DNA of 64,000 nt from Caulobacter endophyticus (GTDB lineage Bacteria > Pseudomonadota > Alphaproteobacteria > Caulobacterales > Caulobacteraceae). This document shows positions 49,401 to 58,323 of this stretch, one piece after another (positions within the stretch are counted from its first letter, which is position 1; every line of letters starts with the position of its first letter). Both the position numbers and the translations under genes were made by a program. A model generated the notes under the pieces. It saw nothing but the letters and a program-made list of their open reading frames with translations. It had not been told where the DNA came from and made no database searches. Location of the stretch: positions 40,120 through 104,119 of the forward strand of contig NZ_QDKQ01000023.1 of assembly GCF_003116815.1 (NCBI RefSeq). The letters run 5' to 3'.

Positions 49401-49838
49401 CTACCAGGCGCCGGTATTGGGCATCGAGACCCACGGCTCGGCCGGCTCCAGGTGGCCGTCCTGCAGCAGCTCCACCGAGATGCCGTCGGGCGAGCGCACG
49501 AACGCCATGTGGCCGTCGCGCGGCGGGCGATTGATGGTCACGCCCAGGTCGGCCAGGCGCTGGCAGGCCGCGTAGATGTCGTCGACCTGATAGGCCAGGT
49601 GGCCGAAATTGCGGCCGCCCTGATAATCTTCCGGGTCCCAGTTGAAGGTCAGTTCGACCAGCGGGGCCTTCTTCTCCTTGGCCTTGTCGGCGTCGCCCGG
49701 CGCGGCGAGGAAGACCAGCGTGAACCGGCCCTTCTCGTTCTCCATCCGGTACATTTCCTGCAGGCCCAGGCCCTCGCAGTAGAAGCGCAGCGAAGCGTCG
49801 AGGTCCTTCACGCGGACCATGGTGTGCAGATAGCGCAA
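49401..49838 (-). CDS. gloA: Lactoylglutathione lyase (glyoxalase I)
   Basis: The 145-residue enzyme isomerises the methylglyoxal-glutathione hemithioacetal to lactoylglutathione. The metal ligands of GloA are all present: His5 (RYLHTMVRV), Glu62, His80 (NFGHLAY) and Glu124 (ISVELLQ). The start is TTG-49838, supported by GGAGG 6 bases upstream and by the conserved MRYLHTM N-terminus. A Lys-rich insert (GDADKAKEKKAP) precedes Glu62. It is convergent with the MucR-like gene. Confidence 0.94.
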   Translation of the reverse strand: MRYLHTMVRVKDLDASLRFYCEGLGLQEMYRMENEKGRFTLVFLAAPGDADKAKEKKAPLVELTFNWDPEDYQGGRNFGHLAYQVDDIYAACQRLADLGVTINRPPRDGHMAFVRSPDGISVELLQDGHLEPAEPWVSMPNTGAW

Positions 49839-49966
49839 GGCGGCCTCCAGATGTTGCGAAGCGCCGGTATAGCCGATCGGCTAGAGCGCGCCAGGGTTAG
49901 GTGCATGCGGCTAACCCGCCCGGGCGCGCGTCCCAGCATAAACCTGGAGCCTGCCAATGGCAGGTT
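49839..49966. other. Intergenic gap with short hairpin
   Basis: The gap carries the gloA promoter side and CCTGCC-AAT-GGCAGG (49950-49964), just beyond the ABC exporter stop. It is a weak terminator candidate. Confidence 0.4.
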
Positions 49967-51820
49967 CTAGGTCGCCGCGACCTTGCCGCGCGTCTGCCGT
50001 CGCCAAAGGGCCGCGTACTCGCCATCGGCGGCCAGCAGGGCCGCGTGAGGGCCTCGCTCGACCACCTTGCCCCGGCGCAGAACAAGGATCTCTTCGGCGT
50101 CGGCGATGGTCGACAGCCGGTGGGCCACGACCAGGGTCGTGCGCCCTTCCCTGGCCTTGCGCAGCGTCGCCTGGATCGCCGCCTCGGTGCGGCTGTCGAG
50201 CGCGCTGGTGGCCTCGTCGAGGATCAGCACGCGCGGATCCGCCAGCAGCGCGCGGGCGATGCCCACCCGCTGGCGCTCGCCGCCCGAAAGCTTCAGGCCG
50301 CGTTCGCCGACCTTGGTCTCCATGCCTTCCGGCAGGCTGCCGATGAAGTCGCCGAGCTCGGCCGAACGGGCCGCGGCCCAGACCTCTTCCTCGGTCGCAT
50401 CTGGACGGCCGAAGGCGATGTTGGCGGCGATCGTGTCGTTGAACAGCGCCACGTCCTGCGGCACCAGGGCCACGGCCCGGCGCAGCGAGGCCTGCCTGAT
50501 GGCGCGCAGGTCATGGCCGTCCAGCGTGACGCGGCCGCCCTGCGGATCGATCATCCGCAACGCCAGTCGCACCAGCGTCGTCTTGCCTGCGCCCGACGGG
50601 CCGACGATGGCCACCGTCTGGCCCGGCGCGGCCGCGAAGCTGACGTCGCTCAGCCCGTCCGAGCGCGCGCCATGCCGGAACGAGACGTCCTCGAAGGCCA
50701 CCGCCCCGCCCCGACGATCGCCCGCCGGCGGCAGGTCGACGGCGTCCGGCGCATCGGCCACGTCCGCGCCCTGCTGGCGCAGCTCCATCATCGCCTCCAT
50801 GTCGATGAACGATTGGCGGATCTCGCGATAGGCGAAGCCCAGGAAGTTCAGCGGCTGATACAGATTGACGAGGATCAGCACGACGGCGGTGATGTCGCCT
50901 GGGCCGATGCGGCCGTGGGCGGCTTCCGAGCCGGCCAGCACGGCCATCACGGCCAGGCCCACGCTCATGATCGCCGACTGCACGACGTTGAGCAGCGAAA
51001 GGGAGTTGGTCGCCTTGATCTGCGCCGCGCCATAGGTCGACAGGGCCCGCTCATAGGCGCCGACGGCCCGATCCTCAGCCCCGAAGGTCTTGACCGTCTC
51101 GTAGTTCAGCAAGGCGTCGACGGCCCGCCCGGCGGCCTCGGCGTCGGCCTCGTTCAGTTCGCGCCGATGGGCGATCCGCCAGTTGGAGATCGAGAAGGTC
51201 AGAACGCCGTAGATCACCACGGTGACGATGGCCGTCGCCGCGAACCGCCAGTCATAGGCTCGCGCCAGCACGGCGGCGGCCAGGATCAGCTCAACGATGG
51301 TCGGGGCGATGTTGAAGACAAGCCCGCGGATCAGGAAATCCATGGCCCGCGCGCCACGGTCGATGGTCCGCGAGAGCGCGCCGGTGCGCTTGGTCTGGTG
51401 GAAGTCGATCGACAGCGACAGGGCGTGGGCGAAGGTCTCGGTAGCGGCGCGGTTCTGGGCGGCCTGGGCCACCGGCGTGAACACCGCGTCCCGCGCCTGC
51501 GGCGCGGCGGCGGCGATGAACCGCACTCCGGCCCAGCCCAGCGCCAGTGCGGCGAAGGAGAGGGTCACCTGCGTGGCCGCGCCCTGTCCGGCCGTCAGCC
51601 TGTTGACCGCCGCGCCCAGCAGCAGCGGCGCGGCCACGCCCAGCGCCTTGCCGGCGAAGGTCAGGGCCAGCGCCGCGATCAGCCGCCAGGTCAGGCCCGG
51701 CGCGCGCGACCGCAGAACAAGGCGCAGGAGTTCGGCCAGCGCCGCCCAGCCGGAAACGGGCTTGGCGGCTTCAGGGGCGGTTCGGGCGCTGTCGCGGCCG
51801 GCAGAGGCGAAGCCTCTCAC
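49967..51820 (-). CDS. Atm1/HMT1-type ABC exporter
   Basis: This 617-residue half-transporter has six membrane helices (about 40-325) fused to an ATPase domain with Walker A GPSGAGKTT, signature LSGGERQRVGIARALL, Walker B VLILDEATSALD and switch AHRLSTI. VDALLNYETVKTFGAEDRAVGAY in the membrane part is the hallmark of the Atm1/ABCB7 group, which exports glutathione-linked persulfide or metal conjugates. The GTG at 51820 overlaps the lipoprotein stop (GTGA). The substrate here is inferred from family only. Confidence 0.92.
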   Translation of the reverse strand: MRGFASAGRDSARTAPEAAKPVSGWAALAELLRLVLRSRAPGLTWRLIAALALTFAGKALGVAAPLLLGAAVNRLTAGQGAATQVTLSFAALALGWAGVRFIAAAAPQARDAVFTPVAQAAQNRAATETFAHALSLSIDFHQTKRTGALSRTIDRGARAMDFLIRGLVFNIAPTIVELILAAAVLARAYDWRFAATAIVTVVIYGVLTFSISNWRIAHRRELNEADAEAAGRAVDALLNYETVKTFGAEDRAVGAYERALSTYGAAQIKATNSLSLLNVVQSAIMSVGLAVMAVLAGSEAAHGRIGPGDITAVVLILVNLYQPLNFLGFAYREIRQSFIDMEAMMELRQQGADVADAPDAVDLPPAGDRRGGAVAFEDVSFRHGARSDGLSDVSFAAAPGQTVAIVGPSGAGKTTLVRLALRMIDPQGGRVTLDGHDLRAIRQASLRRAVALVPQDVALFNDTIAANIAFGRPDATEEEVWAAARSAELGDFIGSLPEGMETKVGERGLKLSGGERQRVGIARALLADPRVLILDEATSALDSRTEAAIQATLRKAREGRTTLVVAHRLSTIADAEEILVLRRGKVVERGPHAALLAADGEYAALWRRQTRGKVAAT

Positions 51821-52638
51821 CGCGACGCTCCGGGCGAATAGAGCACCGTGGTCTGCAGGCCGCCGCCGGGCGTCATCCAGTCGGCCCGCCAGGCGCCGTC
51901 CAGGCGCTCGGCATGCAGCGGCGGCGTGGTCAGCGGCCCCGACGGCGAGACGACGACCCGCACCAGATCCTCGCCGCCTTCGCCGGCAACCTGCACCGCG
52001 TGCTCGCCATGAGCCAGCGGCCGCGGCAGCGAGAAGCTGAAGCGCCCCTGGGCGTCGACCTTGGCCTCGGCCTGGGTGACGCGGTCGATACGTACGCCAA
52101 AGCCCGCGCCGGGACGTCCCACGCCGGAAATCACCGCTCCGCCGTCCTGGTCGTAGTCGATCGCCAGGATGCGCAGGGAATCGGAGGGGCCGGCCAGGGG
52201 CTCCGAGCCGCCCCCGGCCTTCAACAGCGCCACCGCTCCTTCCGGCGTCACCAGCACATAGCCCTCGGCCTGCACGGTGCGGCCCTCACGGGTCATGGAC
52301 AGGCCGAACAACCGGGGCGCGGCGGCGCCGCTCAGCGCCACGCGCCACAGGCCCGAGGCGTCGGCCTCGGCGCTGGTGGCCTCGCCGTTCGGCGAACCCA
52401 GGCGCACGGTGGCCCCGGCGGCGGCCGATCCGGTCAGGGTCACGCCCCCGCCCTGGATCGCGGCGGTCACCACCTTGGGCGGCGCCAGATAGGCCGCTTC
52501 GGGGTCGCGAGCCGGCTGGGCGGCGGGCGCCGTGCGGCCCCAGTCGCGTCGCCCGTCCTCGCCGCAGGCCGCCAGGACCGCAACGAGGATCAAGGCCAGC
52601 GGCCATGGCTTGAAAGCAGCCTTGCGAATCCCGATCAT
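51817..52638 (-). CDS. Lipoprotein with Ig-like domain, unknown function
   Basis: The 273-residue protein starts with a lipoprotein signal (LALILVAVLAACGED, lipobox LAAC) preceded by GGAAGGT. The mature part is beta-rich: VTLTGSAAAGATVRLGSPNGEATSAEADASG-type turns around residues 70-110 resemble a bacterial Ig-like/carboxypeptidase-regulatory fold, and a similar GVGRPGAGFGVRID..AKVDAQGRFSFSL repeat occurs later. It is co-translated with the Atm1-like exporter through a GTGA overlap. I do not know its role; anchoring or cargo handling for the exporter is a guess. Confidence 0.8.
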   Translation of the reverse strand: MIGIRKAAFKPWPLALILVAVLAACGEDGRRDWGRTAPAAQPARDPEAAYLAPPKVVTAAIQGGGVTLTGSAAAGATVRLGSPNGEATSAEADASGLWRVALSGAAAPRLFGLSMTREGRTVQAEGYVLVTPEGAVALLKAGGGSEPLAGPSDSLRILAIDYDQDGGAVISGVGRPGAGFGVRIDRVTQAEAKVDAQGRFSFSLPRPLAHGEHAVQVAGEGGEDLVRVVVSPSGPLTTPPLHAERLDGAWRADWMTPGGGLQTTVLYSPGASR

Positions 52639-52743
52639 GGACCTTCCAAATCCTGGGCCGGCCAAGCTGGCCTGGACCCTAAACGCCATGGCGCGCCTTT
52701 CCCGACGGGAGCCGCGCCTTTTCTTTTGTTGGAGTGGACGACG

Positions 52744-53349
52744 ATGCCCGACCTGTCTAGCCGCCTGGGGTCGGTCTGCGTCTACTGCGGCTCTTCGAAC
52801 ACGGCCGATCCGGCCTATCTGGAGGCCGCCCACAAGATCGGCGGCGACTTCGCCCGCGCGGGCCTCAAGCTCGTCTATGGCGGCGGCGGCGTGGGTTTGA
52901 TGGGCCAGGCCGCGCGCGGCGCGCACGAGGCCGGCGGCAAGGTGCTGGGCATCATCCCCGAATTCCTGCGCGGCCGCGAAAAGCCGTTCGACGACGTCGA
53001 GACGGTGATCGTCACCTCGATGCATGAGCGCAAGATGCTGATGTTCGAGCGCTCGGACTCCTTCGTCGTGCTTCCTGGCGGCATCGGCACCTTGGAAGAG
53101 ATCATCGAGCTGCTGTCCTGGCGGCGGCTGGACCTGCATCGCAAGCCGATCGTGTTCCACAATCCGGACGGCTTCTGGGACCCGCTTTTCGCCCTGCTCA
53201 AGCACACCATCGATCGGGGCCTGACCCCGCCCGCCCTGACCAGCGCTTGGGTGTCTGTGGAAGCCGCCGAAGACGTCACGCCGGCCTTGCTGGCTTGGGG
53301 ATTGGACGTTGATCGCAACCGCGAGATCGACGTTCGGCGATTGACTTAG
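52744..53349 (+). CDS. LOG-family cytokinin-riboside-monophosphate phosphoribohydrolase (TIGR00730)
   Basis: The 201-residue protein shows SVCVYCGSSNTADPAY, LVYGGGGVGLMG, MHERKMLMFERSDSFVVLPGGIGTLEE and SWRRLDLHRKPI. The PGGxGTxxE motif and the Arg of HERK are the active-site signature of LOG enzymes, which hydrolyse nucleoside-5'-monophosphates at the N-glycosidic bond. I use ATG-52744 behind a TTGGAGTGG site. It is divergent from the lipoprotein gene. Confidence 0.93.
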   Translation: MPDLSSRLGSVCVYCGSSNTADPAYLEAAHKIGGDFARAGLKLVYGGGGVGLMGQAARGAHEAGGKVLGIIPEFLRGREKPFDDVETVIVTSMHERKMLMFERSDSFVVLPGGIGTLEEIIELLSWRRLDLHRKPIVFHNPDGFWDPLFALLKHTIDRGLTPPALTSAWVSVEAAEDVTPALLAWGLDVDRNREIDVRRLT

Positions 53350-53411
53350 TTTTCAATAACAACGAACAATGTGATCAGCGTCCACTTATAACTAGGACGC
53401 GGGGATAGGAG

Positions 53412-53723
53412 ATGTCCATGCGTATGCTTCTGCTCGGCGGTCTCGCCGCAGCTTCCCTCGTGGGCGTGGCACAGGCCGCGCCTTCGGAAGGCGCCATGCT
53501 TGTTTTGAAAGCGCCGCCGGCCAAGGCCGAACTGATCCTGGAAGGCGCGATGTGGCGCTGCACCGGAACGGTCTGCAAGGCTCCGACCGTGAAGGCCCTG
53601 CCCGCCGTTCGCAGCTGCCGCAAGGTGGTGGCCGAGCTGGGCGCCGTTTCGGCCTTCACTTGGCGAGGCGAAGCGCTAGACGCCGCGGGCGTCGAAGAGT
53701 GCAACACGGCCGCCAAGCCATAA
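53412..53723 (+). CDS. Small secreted four-cysteine protein
   Basis: The 103-residue protein has a Sec signal (LLLGGLAAASLVGVAQAAP) and the pattern WRCTGTVCKAP..RSCRKVVAELGAVSAF..AAGVEECN. Four spaced cysteines probably form two disulfides. It resembles a family of short periplasmic proteins found in Caulobacterales and sphingomonads, but I cannot name it with certainty. A terminator follows at 53749. Confidence 0.75.
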   Translation: MSMRMLLLGGLAAASLVGVAQAAPSEGAMLVLKAPPAKAELILEGAMWRCTGTVCKAPTVKALPAVRSCRKVVAELGAVSAFTWRGEALDAAGVEECNTAAKP

Positions 53724-53748
53724 GCCTCTTCCAAATCGCGGAATTCAG

Positions 53749-53784
53749 CGCCATCCTGGCCCGTCCGGGATGGCGTTTTCTTTT
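53749..53784 (+). terminator. Intrinsic terminator
   Basis: CGCCATCC-N11-GGATGGCG followed by TTTTCTTTT, 26 bp beyond the stop at 53723. Confidence 0.88.
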
Positions 53785-53789
53785 GCACT

Positions 53790-53906
53790 CTACTTCCTGT
53801 CGGAGGTCTTGGGCGGCGCTGACTGCTGAGGCGGCTTGGCGACGCCTGGCCGAGGCCCGACGAGCAGCCCGCCCATCAGGGCGAAGGACAGCATGGCGTG
53901 GCTCAT
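53790..53906 (-). CDS. Possible 38-residue membrane peptide
   Basis: ATG-53906 to TAG-53790 encodes MSHAMLSFALMGGLLVGPRP followed by a Pro/Lys/Gln-rich tail ending TSDRK. It has one hydrophobic stretch. No good ribosome site is visible and the frame is short, so this is tentative. Confidence 0.3.
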   Translation of the reverse strand: MSHAMLSFALMGGLLVGPRPGVAKPPQQSAPPKTSDRK

Positions 53907-54185
53907 CTCGTTACGTTCATGGCGGCGTCTCCTTGACCAGCCCGGGGCCTCCTAAGACGCCCCACGTGTTACGGGACCGGCTCCGCGACCGGCCCAGCCA
54001 GAAAGAGACGCGCGCGGCTTACACGGGCTCGCACCCTCCTAGTCGTCAGCGCGTCACCGCAAGGATGCGCCGGCGCCGCTGCGTGACAAGTGAAATATTC
54101 CGAACCAGGACGATGTCCGCGCACTGACGATCGACTTGAAGAGCACCTGAAAGAGGGTTTCGGATACTCTCCGCTCACGCATGGA
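53907..54185. other. Intergenic region, no supported gene
   Basis: This stretch of about 280 bp lies ahead of the converging hypothetical gene. It contains no frame with a ribosome site and no clear hairpin with a T tract. Confidence 0.4.
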
Positions 54186-54605
54186 TCAGTGCAGCGTCGC
54201 ACCGTCGCGCTCTGGTAGATCGACGGCCGGGACTATGTCGCCCTGCCCCGGCTTGCCGGCCGAGGCGATGATGTTGGCGGCGGCGCGCAGCATCACCGGC
54301 TCGATGCGCTCGGCCTCGCAGCCGACCAGCTCGGCGGCCAGTTCCGGCAGGTCGGCGCACAGCCGCAGCTGGCCCGCGATCCGTTGCAGGGCGAAGCTTT
54401 CCTCCAGCCCGGGATCATTGGCCACCACGCCGACCAGCAGCGAAAGCGCGGTCTCCAGCTTGTCGGCCCGGGCCTTGGCCTCGCGCGCCTGGTCCAGCAG
54501 CAGGCGCGCGCTGGAATCCATCGCCTCCAGCGTGTCGGCCAGCTTTTCGGGCGAGAGGCCCAGGAGCATTTCGGGGCGGAGCATCGTGTTCACCGTGCAG
54601 TCCAT
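54186..54605 (-). CDS. Hypothetical helical protein
   Basis: From ATG-54605 the frame encodes 139 residues, MDCTVNTMLRPEMLLGLSPEKL..., mostly alpha-helical with charged heptad-like spacing in DTLEAMDSSARLLLDQAREAKARADKLE. GTG-54635 and ATG-54584 are alternative starts. No signal, membrane helix or known motif is visible. Strong third-position G/C bias supports coding. Confidence 0.6.
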   Translation of the reverse strand: MDCTVNTMLRPEMLLGLSPEKLADTLEAMDSSARLLLDQAREAKARADKLETALSLLVGVVANDPGLEESFALQRIAGQLRLCADLPELAAELVGCEAERIEPVMLRAAANIIASAGKPGQGDIVPAVDLPERDGATLH

Positions 54606-54681
54606 CGGGTGGTCTGCTGCGTTGAACGGTCGCACCCGTTCCGGCTGGGCGGCGAAAGTGGCGCTCCAAGGAGAAAGACCG

Positions 54682-54702
54682 CCCGCGTCGGCGTGACGCG
54701 GG
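54682..54702 (-). terminator. Terminator downstream of acyl-CoA dehydrogenase
   Basis: On the minus strand CCCGCGTC-ACGCC-GACGCGGG is followed by CGGTCTTTCTCC, about 40 bp past the stop at 54742. Confidence 0.6.
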
Positions 54703-54741
54703 CGCTCTCATGTCGAAAACCAAAATCCTCAGTGGGCGGCG

Positions 54742-55887
54742 TCAGGCCGCCGCGCCGAACGACAGGCCTTCGTAGCGCCGCAGGTGATGGTCGACTGAGC
54801 CGAACAGGCCCTCGATGATCGTGCCGCGCTTGAAGTAATGGCCGATGGACAGCTCGTCCGTCATGCCCATGCCGCCGTGAATCTGGATGGCGTTCTGACC
54901 GACGAACTTGAGGGCCCGGCCGATACGCACCTTGGCGGCCGAAACGGCCTTGGCGCGCTCGGCGTCGCTTTCTTCGAGCTTGATGGTGGCCATGTAGGTC
55001 ATCGACACCGACTGCTCCAGCTCGATGAACATGTCGACCATCCGGTGCTGCAGCACCTGGAAGTCGGCGATGGCGCGGCCGAACTGCTTGCGCTGCTTGG
55101 CGTAGTCCAGCGTGCCCTCGTGCAGCTTGCGCAGCACGCCCACGCCTTCGGCCAGGCTGGCGGCGGTGGCCTCGTCGATCACCTTCTCGACAAGCGGCAG
55201 GCCGCCGCCCTCATTGCCGATCAGGGCGTCGGCGGGGATCGAAACGTTCTCGAAATAGATTTCCGAGGCGCGGCCGCCGTCGACGGTGGGATAGTCGCGG
55301 GTGACGACGCCCGGCAGGGTCTTGTCGACCAGGAACACTGACACGCCCGACGCCTCGCGCTGGCTGCCGCCGGTGCGGGCGGTCACCACGAGGTGGGAGG
55401 CGAACGGCGCGCCGATCACGACGGCCTTGTGGCCGTTCAGGACCCAGCCCGAGCCGTCCTTTCTGGCCGTGGTCTTCAGGTCGCTCCAGGTGTAGCGCCC
55501 CTGCGGCTCGGCATAGGCGAAGGCGATGGTGGTCGTGCCGGCCACGATGCCCTCGATCACCGACGCCGCGCCCGCGTAGCCCGAGTGCTTCATGAAGCCG
55601 CCGCCGATGACGACGGTGCCCAGATAAGGCTCGATGACGAGCGCCTTACCGAACTCCTCCATGATGATCATGTTGTCGATCGCGCCGCCGCCCAGGCCGC
55701 CAAGCTCCTCGCTGAACGAGGCGCCCAGGATGCCAAGCTCCTCAGCGAAGGCCTGCCAGTAGTCGGCCCGCCAGCCAGCCTCGGAGCCGACGATCTTGCG
55801 CCGGGTCTCGAAGTCGTACTTGTCCTGCAGGAAGCTCGCGACCGTGTCGCGGACCATCGACTGCTCTTCGGTGAAGTTGAAGTCCAT
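54742..55887 (-). CDS. Acyl-CoA dehydrogenase, pimeloyl-CoA dehydrogenase small-subunit type
   Basis: The 381-residue flavoprotein (MDFNFTEEQSMVRDTVASFL...) has TIAFAYAEPQGRYTWSDL in the mid-domain, YAKQRKQFGRAIADFQVLQHRMVDM and QNAIQIHGGMGMTDELSIGHYFKR near the C-terminus, the FAD-binding helical part. It resembles PimD-type small subunits that pair with a large partner. The large-type enzyme is encoded 108 bp upstream on the same strand, so they may form a heteromer. The substrate is unknown. Confidence 0.9.
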   Translation of the reverse strand: MDFNFTEEQSMVRDTVASFLQDKYDFETRRKIVGSEAGWRADYWQAFAEELGILGASFSEELGGLGGGAIDNMIIMEEFGKALVIEPYLGTVVIGGGFMKHSGYAGAASVIEGIVAGTTTIAFAYAEPQGRYTWSDLKTTARKDGSGWVLNGHKAVVIGAPFASHLVVTARTGGSQREASGVSVFLVDKTLPGVVTRDYPTVDGGRASEIYFENVSIPADALIGNEGGGLPLVEKVIDEATAASLAEGVGVLRKLHEGTLDYAKQRKQFGRAIADFQVLQHRMVDMFIELEQSVSMTYMATIKLEESDAERAKAVSAAKVRIGRALKFVGQNAIQIHGGMGMTDELSIGHYFKRGTIIEGLFGSVDHHLRRYEGLSFGAAA

Positions 55888-55967
55888 CCCTGAAGTCCTT
55901 GTTCTTGCTGGCCCCGAGGCGGCGTTCCGCTCGGCCTGCTAGGGGCATGATTGATAGGATTGCGAGC

Positions 55968-55989
55968 CTCCCTCCCGGCGAGGAGGGAG
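55968..55989 (-). terminator. Hairpin between the two acyl-CoA dehydrogenase genes
   Basis: CTCCCTCC-CGGCGA-GGAGGGAG lies 7 bp beyond the upstream gene's stop. With no T tract it may only attenuate transcription into the downstream gene. Confidence 0.5.
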
Positions 55990-55995
55990 AAGGGA

Positions 55996-57210
55996 TCAGA
56001 GACCCAGCACCATCTTGGCGATGATGTTGCGCTGGATCTCGTTGGAGCCGCCGTAGATCGACGTCTTGCGGACGTTGAAATAGGTCGGCGCGGCGCGGTG
56101 AGCGAAGTCCGGCCCGATCGGATGGGCGTTGTCGCCGTCCTTCGGGAAGCCGCGGAAATAAGGCGCCGCGTAGTGGCCGGAGGCCTCAAGGGCCAGTTCG
56201 GTGATCCGCTGCTGGATCTCGGTGCCCTTGATCTTCAGGACGCTCGATTCAGGACCCGGCCCCTTGCCGGCCGCCTCGCCGGCGAGGGTGCGCAGTTCGG
56301 TGTATTCGAGGGCCGTCAGGTCGATCTCGAGGTCGGCGATCTTGCGCTTGAAGTCCGGATCGGTGAGCAGCGGCTTGCCGTCGTCGCCAAGCTCGGTCGA
56401 GGCGATCTGGCGGATGCGCTCGATGCCGCGCTTGGAGCGCGCCACGCCAGCGATGCCGGAACGCTCGTGGGCGAGCAGGAACTTGGCGCAGGTCCAGCCC
56501 TTGTTCTCGTCGAAGATGCGGTTCTCGACCGGCACCTTGACGTTTTCGAGCCACACCTCGTTGACCTCGTGTTCGCCGCCCAGGGTGATGATCGGGCGCA
56601 CGGTCACGCCGGGCGACTTCATGTCGATCAGCAGGAACGAGATGCCTTCCTGGATCTTGGCGTTGGGATCGGTGCGAACCAGACAGAAGATCCAGTCGCC
56701 GTGCTGGGCCAGGGTGGTCCAGGTCTTCTGGCCGTTGACCAGGTAATATTCCTTGCCGTCGTCGCCGGTGAAGCGCTCGGCCTTGGTCTTGAGGCTCGCC
56801 AGGTCCGAACCCGCGCCCGGCTCGCTATAGCCCTGCGACCACCAGATCTCGCCCGACAGGGTCGGCGGCAGGAAGCGTTCCTTCTGCTCAGGGGTGCCGA
56901 AGGTGTAGATCACCGGCCCGACCATGTTGATGCCGAACGGCAGGATCGGCACGCAGTCGGCGCGGGCGGTCTCTTCCGACCAGATGTAGCGCTGCACCGA
57001 GGTCCAGCCCGGGCCGCCGTACTTCTGGGGCCAGGCCGGCGCAACCCAGCCCTTCTGGGCGAGGGTTCGGTGCCAGGAGAGGAAGTCCTCCTTGGACATC
57101 TCCTCGCCCTCTTCCTGGCGTTCGCGCAGGCCTTCCGGATAGTTCTGCGCGATGAAGGCGCGAACCTCGTCGCGGAAGGCCAGGTCTTCGGGCGAAAAAT
57201 CGAGGTTCAT
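55996..57210 (-). CDS. Acyl-CoA dehydrogenase, pimeloyl-CoA dehydrogenase large-subunit type
   Basis: The 404-residue enzyme begins MNLDFSPEDLAFRDEVRAFI and shows WWSQGYSEPGAGSDLASLKTK, KTWTTLAQHGDWIFCLVRTD, GGEHEVNEVWLENV and the terminal TSIYGGSNEIQRNIIAKMVLGL. It is a paralogue of the enzyme at 40167-41339. It probably works with the small-type enzyme encoded next to it. The promoter should lie in 57211-57332. Confidence 0.92.
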   Translation of the reverse strand: MNLDFSPEDLAFRDEVRAFIAQNYPEGLRERQEEGEEMSKEDFLSWHRTLAQKGWVAPAWPQKYGGPGWTSVQRYIWSEETARADCVPILPFGINMVGPVIYTFGTPEQKERFLPPTLSGEIWWSQGYSEPGAGSDLASLKTKAERFTGDDGKEYYLVNGQKTWTTLAQHGDWIFCLVRTDPNAKIQEGISFLLIDMKSPGVTVRPIITLGGEHEVNEVWLENVKVPVENRIFDENKGWTCAKFLLAHERSGIAGVARSKRGIERIRQIASTELGDDGKPLLTDPDFKRKIADLEIDLTALEYTELRTLAGEAAGKGPGPESSVLKIKGTEIQQRITELALEASGHYAAPYFRGFPKDGDNAHPIGPDFAHRAAPTYFNVRKTSIYGGSNEIQRNIIAKMVLGL

Positions 57211-57332
57211 AGCGCGCTCCCGAACAGGCCGGCTGAGCCGGCGTCTTGTTGTTTCGAGAGGATGATAGGGGTCGAACGAGCGTTTGGAAAGATGACGCGA
57301 AGGTCAACGTAAACGTCGTTCACCCATCACGC

Positions 57333-58229
57333 TTAGCGGACCTCGCAGGCCAGGCGCACGAGGGCCAGGGCCGAGACGCCGCCGACGCCCTCCTCGTCCT
57401 CGATCTCCAGCGAAACCAGCGGCGCCTTGCCCAGCGCGGCCAGAAGGCGGGCGTGGCCCGGCCCGCCGACGTGCGCGGCCACGGCATGGGCGATCAGGTC
57501 GGGGTCGATCGCATGCAACACGGCGGCTGCGGCGCTGGCCGCATAGCCGTCCAGCAGCACCGGGATCTTCTGCACCCGGGCGGCGAGGATCGCGCCGGCC
57601 ACGGCGGCGGTCTCGCGCCCGCCCAACTGGCGCAGCGCTTCCAGCGGATCGGAAAGGTCGCCCTCGCCGCGCGCACGCTCCACGGCGGCGGCGACATCGG
57701 CGGCGACCTCGCCCACCGCCCAGTCCGCAGCCTCGCCGCCGAACAGGGCCAGGGCGATGGCGGCCGCGTCGCGGTGGGCTTCGGCGGCGATGACGCCGGG
57801 AATCAGCAGGTCGGGCTGCTTGGCCAGGGCCTCCATGCCGAAGGCCATGGTGGCGGCGCATTCCTTCTCGCTCATCGAGGCCTTCTGGCGCGCGTCCGGC
57901 GTCGGACGGTCAATGGCGAGGTCGAAGGCTTCGAGACCAGCGCCCTGCGACCCGGCCATGCGGCTGATGCTGGCGCCGCCGGCGGCGATGGTCTCGAGCC
58001 GGTCGCGGGCGTAGCCGCGCGGACCGATCCCCTGGCGTGCGCCGGCATACAGCGCCACGACCGGACGGTTGACCGACGGCGGGGTGCGGCCGGTCCAGGC
58101 GGTCAGCCAGGCCGAGATCTCGGCCAGGCGACCGCCGTCGGCCGGCGGTACGAAAACGCCCGGCGCCGGGAGATCGGCTGCCAGGCGGCGAATGTCGGCG
58201 AAGGGCGAAGCGGCGGCGGAAGCGGTCAT
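57333..58229 (-). CDS. CobT-like nicotinate-nucleotide:dimethylbenzimidazole phosphoribosyltransferase, degenerate
   Basis: The 298-residue protein aligns with CobT (about 340-360 residues) in its C-terminal half: GRETAAVAGAILAARVQKIPVLLDGYAASAAAAVL and an acidic EDEEGVGG at the place of the catalytic Glu loop (RLGEGSG in enteric CobT). The first part is shorter, and the ADHGV and GEMGIGNTTPAA motifs of active CobT appear as AGARQG and GVIAAEAHRDAA. It may have altered specificity or be inactive. CobT normally activates the lower ligand of cobalamin. Confidence 0.75.
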   Translation of the reverse strand: MTASAAASPFADIRRLAADLPAPGVFVPPADGGRLAEISAWLTAWTGRTPPSVNRPVVALYAGARQGIGPRGYARDRLETIAAGGASISRMAGSQGAGLEAFDLAIDRPTPDARQKASMSEKECAATMAFGMEALAKQPDLLIPGVIAAEAHRDAAAIALALFGGEAADWAVGEVAADVAAAVERARGEGDLSDPLEALRQLGGRETAAVAGAILAARVQKIPVLLDGYAASAAAAVLHAIDPDLIAHAVAAHVGGPGHARLLAALGKAPLVSLEIEDEEGVGGVSALALVRLACEVR

Positions 58230-58323
58230 GGCCGCCGACTTAAGCCAGTCCGCGCCCGATGCAAGCGCATAGGGCGCGGATATTGTGCGAAGGGGCGGCC
58301 CGAAGACCGCCCCTCGCGCCGCC

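Noticed and set aside
51913-53349. 478-codon extended version of the LOG-family protein
   Set aside because: The N-terminal part is antisense to the lipoprotein gene; the conserved domain begins at ATG-52744.
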